Shown here: piece after piece, positions 31,694 through 45,388 of the stretch
Layout: each line of letters begins with the position of its first letter
Numbering within the stretch: the first letter of the stretch is position 1
Assembly (NCBI RefSeq): GCF_964355755.1
Contig: NC_092670.1
Span: 13,145,201-13,209,200, forward strand
DNA: 64,000 bases
Origin: Antedon mediterranea
Taxonomy: Eukaryota > Echinodermata > Crinoidea > Comatulida > Antedonidae
Reading direction: 5' to 3'
Notes under the pieces: model-generated
Told to the model about the DNA's origin: nothing
Database searches by the model: none
Seen by the model: only the letters and a program-made list of their open reading frames with translations
Made by a program: the position numbers and the translations under genes

Positions 31694-32105
31694 GCCCATG
31701 TAACGCTTTGTAAGTGATCAGCGAGATTTTAAACGTTATTCTCTTACACCACTGGCAGCCAGTGAAGCTCTTTCAACACCGGTGTAATACTGTGCCGTTT
31801 TTTACTCAAAGTGATCATCCTTGCAGCAGTGTTTTGAACTAGCTGGAGTTTTGCAATCTCATAGTCAGGTAAGCCACATAAAAGACTGTTACAACAGTCA
31901 AGACGCGAGCTAACAAACGCGTGAATGAGCTTTTTAGCAGATGCTCTATCAAGGTACTTGCGAACTTGACCGATTTTCCTGAGCGCAAAGTTAGCTGACT
32001 TGCAGATGTTATTAATGTGTCCCGACATACTTAGCTTGTTGTCGATTGTAATGCCAAGATTGCGTGCAGAAGGAACCGTTAGAACGAACTCCGAGCCAAC
32101 CTGAA
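31694..32105 (-). pseudogene. Non-LTR retrotransposon RT, C-terminal fragment (CR1/L2 group)
   Basis: The minus-strand reading contains PSARNLGITIDNKLSM, then KIGQVRKYLDRASAKKLIHA, SSRLDCCNSLLCGLPDY and VQNTAARMI, ending in LKELHWLPV. This is the typical thumb and post-RT part of CR1/L2-like LINEs. After HWLPV the frame shifts (stop at 31744) but FKISLITYKALHG can be read to the junction at 31694. Sequence upstream of about 32105 is not LINE-like. Both ends are therefore truncated. Confidence 0.8.
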
Positions 32106-32987
32106 TTTGGTCAATTTGGTTATTGTTCCGCAAAAACGAGGAAAAAAGAGGTTTCAGTAGAATGTTGTTTACGATAGGCTGATTGCCTGTAATTTGGTTT
32201 TTTGGGTGAGAAAGCAAGATGTAAATAAGTATTTTAATGACTGAATTGACAGATTTGTAAATTGGTGTGAAGATGAACTTCTTAATATTAACAAAACCAA
32301 AGAGATATATTTGTATTATTCCATAATACTGCAGTAGAACATACAGGCCTAATGTATTAATACTATTATTAAGGAAAGAGGTTGAAGAGTCACCCAATAT
32401 AATTATTTGGGAAACTATACTTGTCTGATATTTCTCAGAAAGCACAAGAAAATTGAGTTGTTACTATTTTATTCCTTTATAAAATTATTATTGTAAGTAG
32501 TTTATCTTTTAGAATATTGGATGTTTAGTATGGTAATTATCGGCCCACAATAAGACCACGTAAAATTGTACAACGTATAAAAAGCAGATTTGCCATTACG
32601 ATCACCAAAAGTCAATTTATGTAGAACAACTAGGTTGGACATTTGTCGATGACAACTCCATACTGTAATTTTTGTTTTTCAATTTTAATCCTTTTTAATC
32701 GTTTTAGCAATATCTATCGGTGTTTTCGCAATCTTTAATTTGTTTAACTGTTGTTTTTGAAATTAAATGCATATTTCTTTGTAGTTTTATTGTCTCAATT
32801 ATTCCAAGCAAAATGGATTTCCATTTTAAGTGGACCAATAACAAATTCTTTCGTGATATTTACAGCCAACCGTGTGAGGGCGGTTGTTCAATAGAACCGC
32901 CACAAAAAAAGCATGCTGCTAATTGCAGTGTCGTCATACACGTGTGTGTGTGGTGTGACCGGCCGGCATCATAATGTAAGTAGTGGA
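32106..32987. other. Non-coding gap
   Basis: AT-rich. An 84-codon plus-strand frame at 32720-32974 has no domain. Nothing else recognised. Confidence 0.3.
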
Positions 32988-33045
32988 GTTGTTCTAAAAT
33001 TTTAGGTACCCCCGTAACAGAGTGCACCCCCTATTGAATTACAAA
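32988..33045 (+). repeat. Left terminal repeat of the inverted structure
   Basis: Contains TTAGGTACCCCCGTAACAG and TGCACCCCCTAT, closely related to the satellite unit (TTAGGTACCCCCGTGACAG, TGCACCCCCTAT). Its mirror is 45389-45446. Confidence 0.8.
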
Positions 33046-33679
33046 TGACGTCACAACCTAATTAGCATACTGTATCCGCCCATAATTTTTAGTATCCCCT
33101 CTCGCTCGTACGTAATGTTAAGTGACATTTTATATTTAGATGTCTACCGCTCCCGCACAACTTATGTAGCCTATAGGTCTTTAGTACAGTAATAATAACA
33201 AAAATACTACTGTTCATGTACCTACATTATCCATAAATGTACCATGCAATGATTGTTTATCGAGAAAATAACCTAGGCCTCTGACGCGGAAGTCCGATAT
33301 CTCTGAATCGAAACAGCCGAGCCTGCTGTAGCTGCTTATATAGCTGTGATGTGAACTAGGCTGGCTAGCCTGGCCAACAGCGACCGATTGTGGAGATACA
33401 TTTTTAGTAACTCTTTTAAAAGTTGCTAGGACTGGGAAGGTTGGAATGATCCACGCCTCCCTACGAAATAGACCAACTTAAGAATATAAAATTGAACAGT
33501 TTTCTCACATCCTGTAATACATTATTATAGGCCTACTATAAATCATGAATTGTGGCTAATTCTTTAGGCCTACGATAGACAATATAAAAAACGCACCGTA
33601 AAAACTAATCTGTAACCATGTGAATGACATAATCTAATACACGGCAATTGACGAGTTAATATTCCCAATATTGTGACAA
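33046..33679. other. Left-arm sequence outside the array
   Basis: No gene and no repeat recognised, apart from weak similarity of 33046-33095 to the mirror region near 45345-45388. Confidence 0.3.
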
Positions 33680-36600
33680 ATGTCTGTACCCTCGTGACAG
33701 GGTACAATATAACAGACGGTAATCACTCTAGTAGGCTTAGGTATAACCTCGGTGTCTACAATATTATGTACCCCGTGACAGGTTGCACCCCTATACCCCT
33801 AATATAACAGTTAATAGGCCTACTATAGTAGGATACAATATTTTATGGGCTGTCTAGAATATTAGGTACCCCCGTGACAGATTGCACCCCCTATATTATA
33901 ACAGTTAATAACTATATATTATATAGGGGGTGCAATATATTACGGAATGTCTAGAATATTAGGTACCCCCGTGACAGATTGCACCCCCTATATTATAACA
34001 GTTAATAACTATATTATAGGGGGTGCAATATATAACGGACTGTCTAGAATATTAGGTACCCCCGTGACAGATTGCACCCCCTATATTATAACAGTTAATA
34101 ACTATATACTATAGGGGGTGCAATATATTACGGACTGTCTAGAATATTAGGTACCCCGTGACAGATTGCACCCCCTGTAATATAACAGTTAATAACTATA
34201 TACTATAGGGGGTACAATATATTACGGGCTGTCTAGAATATTAGGTACCCCCGTGACAGATTGCACCCCCTATATTATAACAGTTAATAACTATATACTA
34301 TAGGGGGTGCAATATATTACGGACTGTCTAGAATATTAGGTACCCCCGTGACAGATTGCACCCCCTATATTATAACAGTTAATAACTATATATTATAGGG
34401 GGTGCAATATATTACGGACTGTCTAGAATATTAGGTACCCCCGTGACAGATTGCACCCCCTATATTATAACAGTTAATAACTATATATTATAGGGGGTGC
34501 AATATATTACGGACTGTCTAGAATATTAGGTACCCCGTGACAGATTTCCCCCCCCCCCCTGTAATATAACAGTTAATAACTATATACTATAGGGGGTACA
34601 ATATATTACGGGCTGTCTAGAATATTAGGTACCCCCGTGACAGATTGTACCCCCTATATTATAACATTTAATAACTATATACTATAGGGGTGCAATATAT
34701 TACGGACTGTCTAGAATATTAGGTACCCCCGTGACAGATTGTACCCCCTATATTATAACAGTTAATAACTATGTATTATAGGGGGTGCAATATATTACGG
34801 ACTGTCTAGAATATTAGGTACCCCGTGACAGATTGCACCCCCTGTAATATAACAGTTAATAACTATATACTATAGGGGGTACAATATATTACGGGCTGTC
34901 TAGAATATTAGGTACCCCCGTGACAGATTGCACCCCCTGTATTATAACAGTTAATAACTATATACTATAGGGGGTGCAATATATTACGGACTGTCTAGAA
35001 TATTAGGTACCCCGTGACAGATCGCACCCCCTATATTATAACAGTTAATAACTATATACTATAGGGGGTGCAATATATTACGGACTGTCTAGAATATTAG
35101 GACCCCCATGACAGATTGCACCCCCTATATTATAACAGTTAATAATAACTATATATTATAGGGGGTGCAATATATTATGGGCTGTCTAGAATATTAGGTA
35201 CCCCGTGACAGATTGCACCCCCTGTAATATAACAGTTAATAACTATATACTATAGGGGGTGCAATATATTACGGACTGTCTAGAATATTAGGTAACCCGT
35301 GACAGATTGCACCCCCTATATTATAACAGTTAATAACTATAGGGGTGCAATATATTATGGGCTGTCTAGAATATTAGGTACCCCGTGACAGATTGCACCC
35401 CCTATATTATAACAGTTAATAATAACTATATATTATAGGGGGTGCAATATATTATGGGCTGTCTAGAATGTTAGGTACCCCGTGACAGATTGCACCCCCT
35501 GTAATATAACAGTTAATAACTATATACTATAGAGGGTGCAATATATTACGGACTGTCTAGAATATTAGGTACCCCGTGACAGATTGCACCCCCTATATTA
35601 TAACAGTTAATAACTATATACTATAGGGGGTGCAATATATTACGGACTGTCTAGAATATTAGGTACCCCCATAACAGATTGCACCCCCTATATTATAACA
35701 GTTAATAATAACTATATATTATAGGGGGTGCAATATATTATGGGCTGTCTAGAATATTAGGTACCCCGTGACAGATTGCACCCCCTATATTATAACAGTT
35801 AATAACTATATATTATAGGGGGTGCAATATATTACGGACTGTCTAGAATATTAGGTACCCCCGTGACCGATTGCACCCCCGTGACAGATTGCACCCCCTG
35901 TATTATAACAGTTAATAACTATCTATTATAGGGGTGCAATATATTACGGAATGTCTAGAATATTAGGTAACCCGTGACAGATTGCACCCCCTATAATATA
36001 ACAGTTAATAACTATATACTATAGGGGGTGCAATATATTATGGGCTGTCTAGAATATTAGTACCCCGTGACAGATTGCAACCCCCATTATTATAACAGTT
36101 AATAACTATATATTATAGGGGTGCAATATATTATGGGCTGTCTAGAATATTAGGTACCCCGTGACAGATTGCACCCCCTATATTATAACAGTTAATAATA
36201 ACTATATATTATAGGGGGTGCAATATATTATGGGCTGTCTAGAATATTAGGTACCCCGTGACAGATTGCACCCCCTGTAATATAACAGTTAATAACTATA
36301 TACTATAGGGGGTACAATATATTACGGGCTGTCTAGAATATTAGGTACCCCCGTGACAGATTGCACCCCCTATATTATAACAGTTAATAACTATATACTA
36401 TAGGGGGTGCAATATATTATGGGCTGTCTAGAATATTAGGTACCCCGTGACAGATTGCACCCCCTGTAATATAACAGTTAATAACTATATACTATAGGGG
36501 GTGCAATATATTACGGACTGTCTAGAATATTAGGTAACCCGTGACAGATTGCACCCCCTATATTATAACAGTTAATAACTATAGGGGTGCAATATATTAT

Positions 36601-37890
36601 GGGCTGTCTAGAATATTAGGTACCCCGTGACAGATTGCACCCCCTATATTATAACAGTTAATAATAACTATATATTATAGGGGGTGCAATATATTATGGG
36701 CTGTCTAGAATATTAGGTACCCCGTGACAGATTGCACCCCCTGTAATATAACAGTTAATAACTATATACTATAGAGGGTGCAATATATTACGGACTGTCT
36801 AGAATATTAGGTACCCCGTGACAGATTGCACCCCCTATATTATAACAGTTAATAACTATATACTATAGGGGGTGCAATATATTACGGACTGTCTAGAATA
36901 TTAGGTACCCCGTGACAGATTGCACCCCCTATATTATAACAGTTAATAACTATATACTATAGGGGGTGCAATATATTACGGACTGTCTAGAATATTAGGT
37001 AACCCGTGACAGATTGCACCCCCTATATTATAACAGTTAATAACTATGTATTATAGGGGGTGCAATATATTACGGACTGTCTAGAATATTAGGTACCCCG
37101 TGACAGATTGCACCCCCTAACAGTTAATAACTATATATTATAGGGGGTGCAATATATTACGGACTGTCTAGAATATTAGGTACCCCCGTGACAGATTGCA
37201 CCCCCTATATTATAACAGTTAATAACTATATACTATAGGGGGTGCAATATATTACGGACTGTCTAGAATATTAGGTACCCCGTGACAGATTGCACCCCCT
37301 ATATTATAACAGTTAATAACTATATACTATAGGGGGTGCAATATATTACGGACTGTCTAGAATATTAGGTACCCCGTGACAGATTGCACCCCCTATATTA
37401 TAACAGTTAATAACTATATACTATAGGGGGTGCAATATATTACGGACTGTCTAGAATATTAGGTACCCCCGTGACAGATTGCACCCCCTATATTATAACA
37501 GTTAATAATAACTATATATTATAGGGGGTGCAATATATTATGGGCTGTCTAGAATATTAGGTACCCCGTGACAGATTGCACCCCCTGTAATATAACAGTT
37601 AATAACTATATACTATAGGGGGTGCAATATATTACGGGCTGTCTAGAATATTAGGTAACCCGTGACAGATTGCACCCCCTATATTATAACAGTTAATAAC
37701 TATAGGGGTGCAATATATTATGGGCTGTCTAGAATATTAGGTACCCCGTGACAGATTGCACCCCCTGTAATATAACAGTTAATAACTATATACTATAGGG
37801 GGTGCAATATATTACGGGCTGTCTAGAATATTAGGTAACCCGTGACAGATTGCACCCCCTATCATATAACAGTTAATAACTATATATTAG
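33680..37890 (+). repeat. 94-bp satellite array, left arm, roughly 43 units
   Basis: The unit reads GACTGTCTAGAATATTAGG, TACCCCCGTGACAGATTG, CACCCCCTATATTATAACAG, TTAATAACTATATACTATAG, GGGGTGCAATATATTACG. CACCCCCTATA and TATAGGGGGTG within one unit are complementary, so each unit can form a hairpin. Variants (TACCCCG, AATAATAACTA, CTATAGGGGTG deletions) recur with higher-order periodicity of several units. Units before about 33835 are degenerate. Confidence 0.95.
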
Positions 37891-38600
37891 GGAATTGAGA
37901 ATATAACTAGTTGTTGTGACATTATCTTTAAATTAAAAACAATACAAGATTCAAAGTAGAATAAATGTATACATATGTGGCCAATGTTAATTATGAAGTC
38001 AAAAAAAAAGAAAAAAAAACTGTAGAAAAATATTTTTATTATGAAAATTGTATGCGTCGCGGATGACGGCAAATTGGAAATGAGTTTTAAGAAGGTTTAC
38101 GTATTGTAATATTTCTCCTCATTTAAAAGAGATTTTAAAATTTGTTTTGTATTATTATGTTGCCAGATAGTTGTTTTAGATGACTGACTGTTAATTATAA
38201 AATTTTAACTGCAAATTTATTAATAAATATGATTTATATGTCGTTACGGACGGGACATTTCTAACGTCGCGGACAGAACACTTTTGTCCAGGTTAAACAA
38301 AATTTATAATTATTTTTTTCTGAGGTTTTTTACATCAATTTACTCCTTTATTTACAAATCAAAATATAATTCAACCTTTGAAACACTGTATAAAAGTTTA
38401 TGTCAAGTGAAAGTATTAAAATTCATAAATATGAAATATTTATTTATAAAATTAATTATTCGAAGAGTTATAAAGAGAAGCAATACTGTTAAATGCTATC
38501 AAAATAATATTTACACTAATTTAAAAGTTATGCTTGGCATATTACACAAGACTTCAAGCTATTAACACATTTAAGGAGAATCTTTAAAAATTGTCGTTGG
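37891..38600. other. Spacer between satellite arms, left part
   Basis: AT-rich. GTTACGGACGGGACATTT at about 38243 is the complement of the TGTCCCGTCCGTAAC words at 39690-39720. No gene. Confidence 0.35.
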
Positions 38601-39957
38601 CATTTGACGTCTGAATTTGTTAGAAAGTTGATCCAAGTTGCATCCTTGCTTGGATTTAATGTTACTGTAGGTCTACTTCTATTAAACTTCAATCTTAATT
38701 ATTTAGTATCTGATATTTAAAGATTCTTGGTTGCAAATTCACAAAATCTACAAAGTGATGACCACACCCAATACTCCCTTTCATACTTGTCATGTTGTTT
38801 TAGATTTCGGTATTGTTCTTTTGTGGATTGTTTTTTTAAATACAGACCACAATGTTTTGTGATTAATAAACAGCAGTTAACACCTTTGTACAGTACTGTC
38901 CAGCCTACAGTACAAAAACACGTTTTAATTCTTAAAATAATGCCATCCCATCCCTAACAAAAATTTCCCATCCGTAACATTCACTAAATTTTGATAGTAA
39001 TGTTTTTTATATTAAAAAAAACTTGTTTAAATCTATTGCAATTGAAAATTAAGAATTAAATAACAATTTTGGAGCCATTACTTCAATAAACACAAATGAG
39101 GAAAAAACCTCAATCGAAATGTCTCAGAAGTAACAATTATGAATTTTGAAATGCAAGTATGAAATTAATAAACAATAATAAAATACTGTACTTGATTATG
39201 AACAATTGGAGCTTACTGTGAAATAAAAATTTAACTACAGTATATTTATGAGGAAAATGTTAACAAGATGCATGGTTTTATTAAATGAAAAGGATTTAAA
39301 TGATATGTCCTGTCCTTAACAAAAATGTCTGTCCCGTTCCTACAAAAAATGTCATCAATATATTTTTGAAATACGATATGTTCACCAAAAGTTTCAAAAT
39401 ATTTGTTTATAATGTACTGCATATAGTTTTTAAAAGGAAAAAACAAAATATTAAATTGTGGTATCAATACGTTAACTGAAATGTAAAAAACACCATAAAA
39501 CTACTATTAAAATGTCGTGGATGGGACAATTATGAATTTTGAAATGTATATATAAAATTTACTAAACAAAATATGTGTTATAAAATGCTTGACTATGTAC
39601 AATATAGGGTCATAGTGTAACTATATCTGTGAAAAAATGTTTAAAACATTCATGGTTTGTGAAATAATTAGGATTTAAATCATATATGTCCCGTCCGTAA
39701 AAAAAATGTCCCGTCCGTAACAATATATTTTTGAAATATGATATTTTCATCAAAATGTAAAATTTTCAAAAATTGTGTTCATATAATGAGATATAGTCCT
39801 CAGCAGGAGAAAATGAAATATCAAGATTTTTGCATCATTACTTTTTAAATAAATATAAAAAAACCACCTAAAACGTCACGGGCGGGACATTTATGAATTT
39901 GAAATGCATGTATGAAATTAATAAACAACAAAATTGTATTGTATTGTATCGCCTAAA
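38601..39957 (+). repeat. Tandem repeat of about 370 bp, three diverged copies
   Basis: Landmarks recur at about 38945, 39305 and 39687 (paired TGTCCCGTCCGTAAC-like words) and at about 39139, 39534 and 39894 (TGAATTTTGAAATGCA). The frames here are short and have no domain. Confidence 0.6.
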
Positions 39958-42640
39958 ATATATAGTTATTATTAACTGTTATAATATAGGGGGTGCAATC
40001 TGTCACGGGGTACCTAATATTCTAGACAGTCCGTAATATATTGCACCCCCTATAATATATAGTTATTAACTGTTATATTACAGGGGGTGAAATCTGTCAC
40101 GGGGTACCTAATATTCTAGACAGCCCATAATATATTGCACCCCCTATAGTATATAGTTATTAACTGTTATATTATAGGGGGTGCAATCTGTCACGGGGTA
40201 CCTAATATTCTAGACAGTCCGTAATATATTGCACCCCCTATAGTATATAGTTATTATTAACTGTTATAATATAGGGGGTGCAATCTGTCACGCGGTACCT
40301 AATATTCTAGATAGTCCGTAATATATTGCACCCCCTATAGTATATAGTTATTAACTGTTATATTATAGGGGGTGCAATCTGTCACGGGGTACCTAATATT
40401 CTAGACAGTCCGTAATATATTGCATCCCCTATAGTATATAGTTATTAACTGTTATAATATAGGGGGTGCAATCTGTCACGGGGGTACCTAATATTCTAGA
40501 CAGCCCATAATATATTGCAACCCCTAAAATAGATAGTTATTAACTGTTATATTACCGGGGGTGCAATCTGTCACGTGGGTACCTAATATTCTAGACAGTC
40601 CGTAATATATTGCAACCCCTATAGTATATAGTTATTAACTGTTATAATGTAGGGGGTGCAATCTGTCACGGGGTACCTAATATTCTAGACAGTCCGTAAT
40701 ATATTGCAACCCCTATAGTATATAGTTATTAACTGTTATAATGTAGGGGGTGCAATCTGTCACGGGGTACCTAATATTCTAGACAGTCCGTAATATATTG
40801 CACCCCCTATAATATATAGTTATTAACTGTTATATTACAGGGGGTGCAATCTGTCACGGGGTACCTAATATTCTAGACAGCCCATAATATATTGCACCCC
40901 CTATAGTATATAGTTATTAACTGTTATATTATAGGGGGTGCAATCTGTCACGGGGTACCTAATATTCTAGACAGTCCGTAATATATTGCACCCCCTATAG
41001 TATATAGTTATTAACTGTTATAATATAGGGGGTGCAATCTGTCACGGGGTACCTAATATTCTAGACAGTCCGTAATATATTGCACCCCCTATAGTATATA
41101 GTTATTAACTGTTATATTATAGGGGTTGCAATCTGTCACGGGGTACCTAATATTCTAGACAGTCCGTAATATATTGCATCCCCTATAGTATATAGTTATT
41201 AACTGTTATAATATAGGGGGTGCAATCTGTCACGGGGTACCTAATATTCTAGTCAGCCCATAATATATTGCACCCCCTATAATATATAGTTATTAACTGT
41301 TATAATATAGGGGGTGCAATCTGTCACGGGGGTACCTAATATTCTAGACAGCCCATAATATATTGCACCCCCTATAATATATAGTTATTAACTGTTATAA
41401 TATAGGGGGTGCAATCTGTCACGGGGGTACCTAATATTCTAGACCGCCCATAATATATTGCACCCCCTATAATATATAGTTATTAACTGTTATAATATAG
41501 GGGGTGCAATCTGTCACGGGGGTACCTAATATTCTAGACAGCCCATAATATATTGCAACCCCTAAAATAGATAGTTATTAACTGTTATATTACAGGGGGT
41601 GCAATCTGTCACGTGGGTACCTAATATTCTAGACAGTCCGTAATATATTGCAACCCCTATAGTATATAGTTATTAACTGTTATAATGTAGGGGGTGCAAT
41701 CTGTCACGGGGTACCTAATATTCTAGACAGTCCGTAATATATTGCAACCCCTATAGTATAGTTATTAACTGTTATAATGTAGGGGGTGCAATCTGTCACG
41801 GGGTACCTAATATTCTAGACAGTCCGTAATATATTGCATCCCCTATAGTATATAGTTATTAACTGTTATAATATAGGGGGTGCAATCTGTCACGGGGTAC
41901 CTAATATTCTAGACAGCCCATAATATATTGCACCCCCTATAATATATAGTTATTAACTGTTATAATATAGGGGGTGCAATCTGTCACGGGGGTACCTAAT
42001 ATTCTAGACAGCCCATAATATATTGCACCCCCTATAATATATAGTTATTAACTGTTATAATATAGGGGGTGCAATCTGTCACGGGGGTACCTAATATTCT
42101 AGACAGCCCATAATATATTGCACCCCCTATAATATATAGTTATTAACTGTTATAATATAGGGGGTGCAATCTGTCACGGGGGTACCTAATATTCTAGACA
42201 GCCCATAATATATTGCAACCCCTAAAATAGATAGTTATTAACTGTTATATTACCGGGGGTGCAATCTGTCACGGGGTACCTAATATTCTAGACAGTCCGT
42301 AATATATTGCAACCCCATAGTATATAGTTATTAACTGTTATAATATAGGGGGTGCAATCTGTCACGGGGTACCTAATATTCTAGACAGTCCGTAATATAT
42401 TGCAACCCCTATAGTATATAGTTATTAACTGTTATAATACAGGGGGTACAATCTGTCACGGGGTACCTAATATTCTAGACAGTCCGTAATATATTGCAAC
42501 CCCTATAGTATATAGTTATTAACTGTTATAATATAGGGGGTGCAATCTGTCACGGGGTACCTAATATTCTAGACAGCCCATAATATATTGCACCCCCTAT
42601 AATATATAGTTATTAACTGTTATAATATAGGGGGTGCAAT
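39958..42640 (-). repeat. 94-bp satellite array, right arm, roughly 29 units, inverted
   Basis: Same unit as the left arm in reverse complement (GGGGGTGCAATCTGTCACG, GGGTACCTAATATTCTAGAC). Blocks of about 660 bp (for example 40440-40800 versus 41530-41870 and 42180-42530) repeat in the same variant order, indicating higher-order duplication. Confidence 0.95.
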
Positions 42641-43207
42641 GTGATTTATTTTTGGTGCATAATGCCCGGTGTTTTGGGCTTGTGTTCCTGTTCAATTGGC
42701 GTGTGTCCGTTTTCCTTCGTAAAATAATCATAAGACAACTAAACATAATGTTATATGGGCCTAAAACAACTTGAGATTAAATAAATAGATTATAGATAAA
42801 ATTAGGAGAGCGCTAGGGTGCTTAGAACGGTTATGAACATTCAAATCAAAATCATTGATTCATATGAAAAATAAACAGTATATAACCGTAGTATACAGGC
42901 CCGTATACAGGCCATGACTTCATTATTAATAAATAAATAATAATAATGAATAATCATAGGCCTAATAAGTGTATAGTCCAAGGATCGAGTTATATAATAC
43001 GGATTATAATACAAAGACAATTACTGAATTGTTGTGGGTTTCAGTGACAGGATCTCTGGATACAAAGAAATAAAATAAAGAAAAAGCTAAATCAAAACGA
43101 TAAATTAAAACAGCCTGAACACTTAGCAGAGCTTTTGGAAAACACTACCCCTTCATCAGTGCAAGTGAGAGTACGTAGACAAACTTTATAATACGTAGAG
43201 GGATGCT
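42641..43207. other. Right-arm sequence outside the array
   Basis: No gene recognised. Confidence 0.3.
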
Positions 43208-43395
43208 AGTCAAGTCGCCCCATCGCAAAGTCGCCCCATACAAAGTCGCCCCTTACACGTCGCCCCATCGCAAAGTCGCCCCAAAACAAAGTCGCCCCGA
43301 CACAGTCGCCCCATCGCAAAGTCGCCCCAACGCAAAGTCGCCCCATCGCAAAGTTGCCCTAACACAAAGTCGCCCCATCGCAAAGTCGCCCCAAA
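43208..43395 (+). repeat. 16-bp minisatellite, left end of the small element
   Basis: About eleven copies of GTCGCCCCATCGCAAA with variants. They create the chance KSPHRKVAP frame. Confidence 0.9.
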
Positions 43396-44055
43396 ACGTT
43401 AAAAAAATAGTTTAAAAGTGCGTAAAATGTCGCAATGATACACAAAATAACACGGAACGTGTAGGCATAAAAGGGGAAGCCCCGCCATGTAGTCTCAGGT
43501 CACACGATCATCCCCCATCATCATGAGAGGAAGCCCCCAACTAATCACTCCGCGCGCGGTCGCACTAACGTGCTAGCTCACCACCAGAGGGAAACCCCCG
43601 TAATTACTCCGCCGTTGTCGCACTACAACGCACCATCTGAAGATGGGGAAACCCCGCCGGAGTTTTACGATATCAGTCGCGTTCGAAATCGGTCGCGTTT
43701 AATTTTGGTCGCGATAAAATGATGTTATACGATCTAGATTATTTTTACTTTGGTCGATAAATATTTATTATTATTAGGCCTATATTATATTAATAATTGA
43801 TTTTTGTTTTTATTTTACAGGTCTATGATGAGAAAGATGTGTGCCTTCAAAAATGACAATTTGTAAACATAGTTTAAGATTATAGTATTATTCAGCATAA
43901 TGTCATTTAACAGTACATAATTATTAAATGTGAAATATTTTATAGGGAACGTAGGCTACGTCTGTAACTTTTATTTTATATGCAACAAATTAAATTACGT
44001 AAAACAATTTATTTATAAACATTCAGTTTACTAATAGTATTACAATGAACATTGA

Positions 44056-44580
44056 TTATAAGCCTGGAAAGGCAATCCCATCATTATATCCATTATAAAA
44101 TTGCATCATATCACCACTATATGTCGTAAATGATGACGTGCGTGTGTGTATGTATTCGTCGTACGTCCGTGTACGTATTATTCGGTGCATCTTCACTGTC
44201 TTGTTTAATTTAAAATTAAATAAACACCCGATATGAGGATATTTATTAGGCATGAGATAATTAGAATGTTCTATAACCAAAAGGGTTGAAAAAAATTTCT
44301 TCAGTAAAATGATCATTCTGCTGTTGAATAAAAAGCGACTCGCAATCTGAAACATTCTCTGAAACCAATCGGAGCTGCGCCTTCTGGTATCTGTTTCCTC
44401 ACAGCTGCTACGACGTCTTTCTGCTGCCCGTCGGGGATTCCCCTTTTTAAAAAACACGCACACGATACGATGGTTTTCCATGGTCAAAATGTAGCGTACG
44501 ATCATATCGGCGATGAAATCCTTTTTTTTTATTTCTTCATTTTGAAAAGTCATAATAAAATTAAATAACAATAGACACAT
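44056..44580 (-). CDS. Unrecognised 174-residue ORF in the small Polinton-like element
   Basis: Open from an ATG at 44580 (a second ATG at 44553 is also plausible) to a stop at 44056. The N-terminus is hydrophobic (MCLLLFNFIMTF), followed by a charged helix NEEIKKKDFIADMIV, an Arg-rich stretch (RRAAERRRSS, DTRRRSS) and a hydrophobic patch around IILLKKFFSTLLVIE. No known domain is recognised. It is the only sizeable frame of this deletion derivative. It could be a leftover element gene or chance in AT-rich DNA. Confidence 0.3.
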   Translation of the reverse strand: MCLLLFNFIMTFQNEEIKKKDFIADMIVRYILTMENHRIVCVFFKKGNPRRAAERRRSSCEETDTRRRSSDWFQRMFQIASRFLFNSRMIILLKKFFSTLLVIEHSNYLMPNKYPHIGCLFNFKLNKTVKMHRIIRTRTYDEYIHTRTSSFTTYSGDMMQFYNGYNDGIAFPGL

Positions 44581-45061
44581 AACTTGTCCGAATGTGATCA
44601 ATAAGTAGCCTATAACACTATTGTCTTACAACTACTGTAAATCTATACGAAAGCCTACTACACATTTATACACTTATTATATTATCATAAAAAATGAGCT
44701 GGTAGGTTGAAGAAAGATTCGTAATTGTGGCTCTGGTAACTAATTTTAAAATCATATTAAATTAACATTTTCGAAACTATAAATCAGGGATAATCTTTTT
44801 AGAACTTTCAAACAAGGGACTGTTTTTTTTAATGATTTCTAAAAAGCACATCACTCCATTAAAACCTGTAAAATAAAAATAAAAATACAAATTATGTATA
44901 TAATAGGATAAACATTATAATGTAGGCCTAGGCCTAGGCCTATACGACATTTAGCGCGACCAAAGTAACAACGCAATCGATATCAAACGCAACCGATATG
45001 ATTAAAACAGCGTACTACTAGTAATAGCGGCGGCGCTTCATAGTCATACCGAAATAAAACC

Positions 45062-45232
45062 GTGGGCGACTTTGCGATAGGGCGACTTTGCGTTGGGGCG
45101 ACTTTGCGATGGGGCGACTTTGCGATGGGGCGACTGTGCCGGGGCGACTTTGTTTTGGGGCGACTTTGCGATGGGGCGACTTTGTATTGGGCGACTTTGT
45201 ATGGGGCGACTTTGCGATGGGGCGACTTGACT
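45062..45232 (-). repeat. 16-bp minisatellite, right end of the small element
   Basis: About nine copies of GGGGCGACTTTGCGAT, the complement of the left-end unit. Confidence 0.9.
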
Positions 45233-45388
45233 GGATCCCACGTAGGGATAGGGGGTGCAATTTGTCACGGGGTACTGAAAATGTTAACTAAGCTAAAATA
45301 TTCTGTATCCCGGAAAAGAAGCGAGAGTTAGTGATGCATAAAATTCGTTGAATAAACATAAAGTAGGCGGAGCATGCAACGTATTACT

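Larger units (their letters stand above)
43208..45232. mobile_element. 2.0-kb deletion relative of the Polinton-like element
   Basis: Starts AGTCAAGTCGCCCC and ends GGGGCGACTTGACT, the same sub-end as in the 9.6-kb relic, each followed inward by the 16-bp GTCGCCCCATCGCAAA minisatellite. Inside the left end, 43395-43585 matches the inner repeat of the relic, including GGCATAAAAGGGGAAGC. GGTCGCG-rich segments near 43675-43715 and 44955-45000 are also inverted. Most internal genes are gone. Flanks do not show a clear 6-bp duplication. Confidence 0.65.

Noticed and set aside
33680-37890. 94-bp repeats as a possible CRISPR or rDNA spacer array
   Set aside because: There is no repeat-spacer alternation and no rRNA nearby. 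It is a satellite.
43203-43415. Plus-strand frame of KSPHRKVAP repeats
   Set aside because: Produced by the 16-bp terminal minisatellite. The same applies to the frames at 45018-45331.
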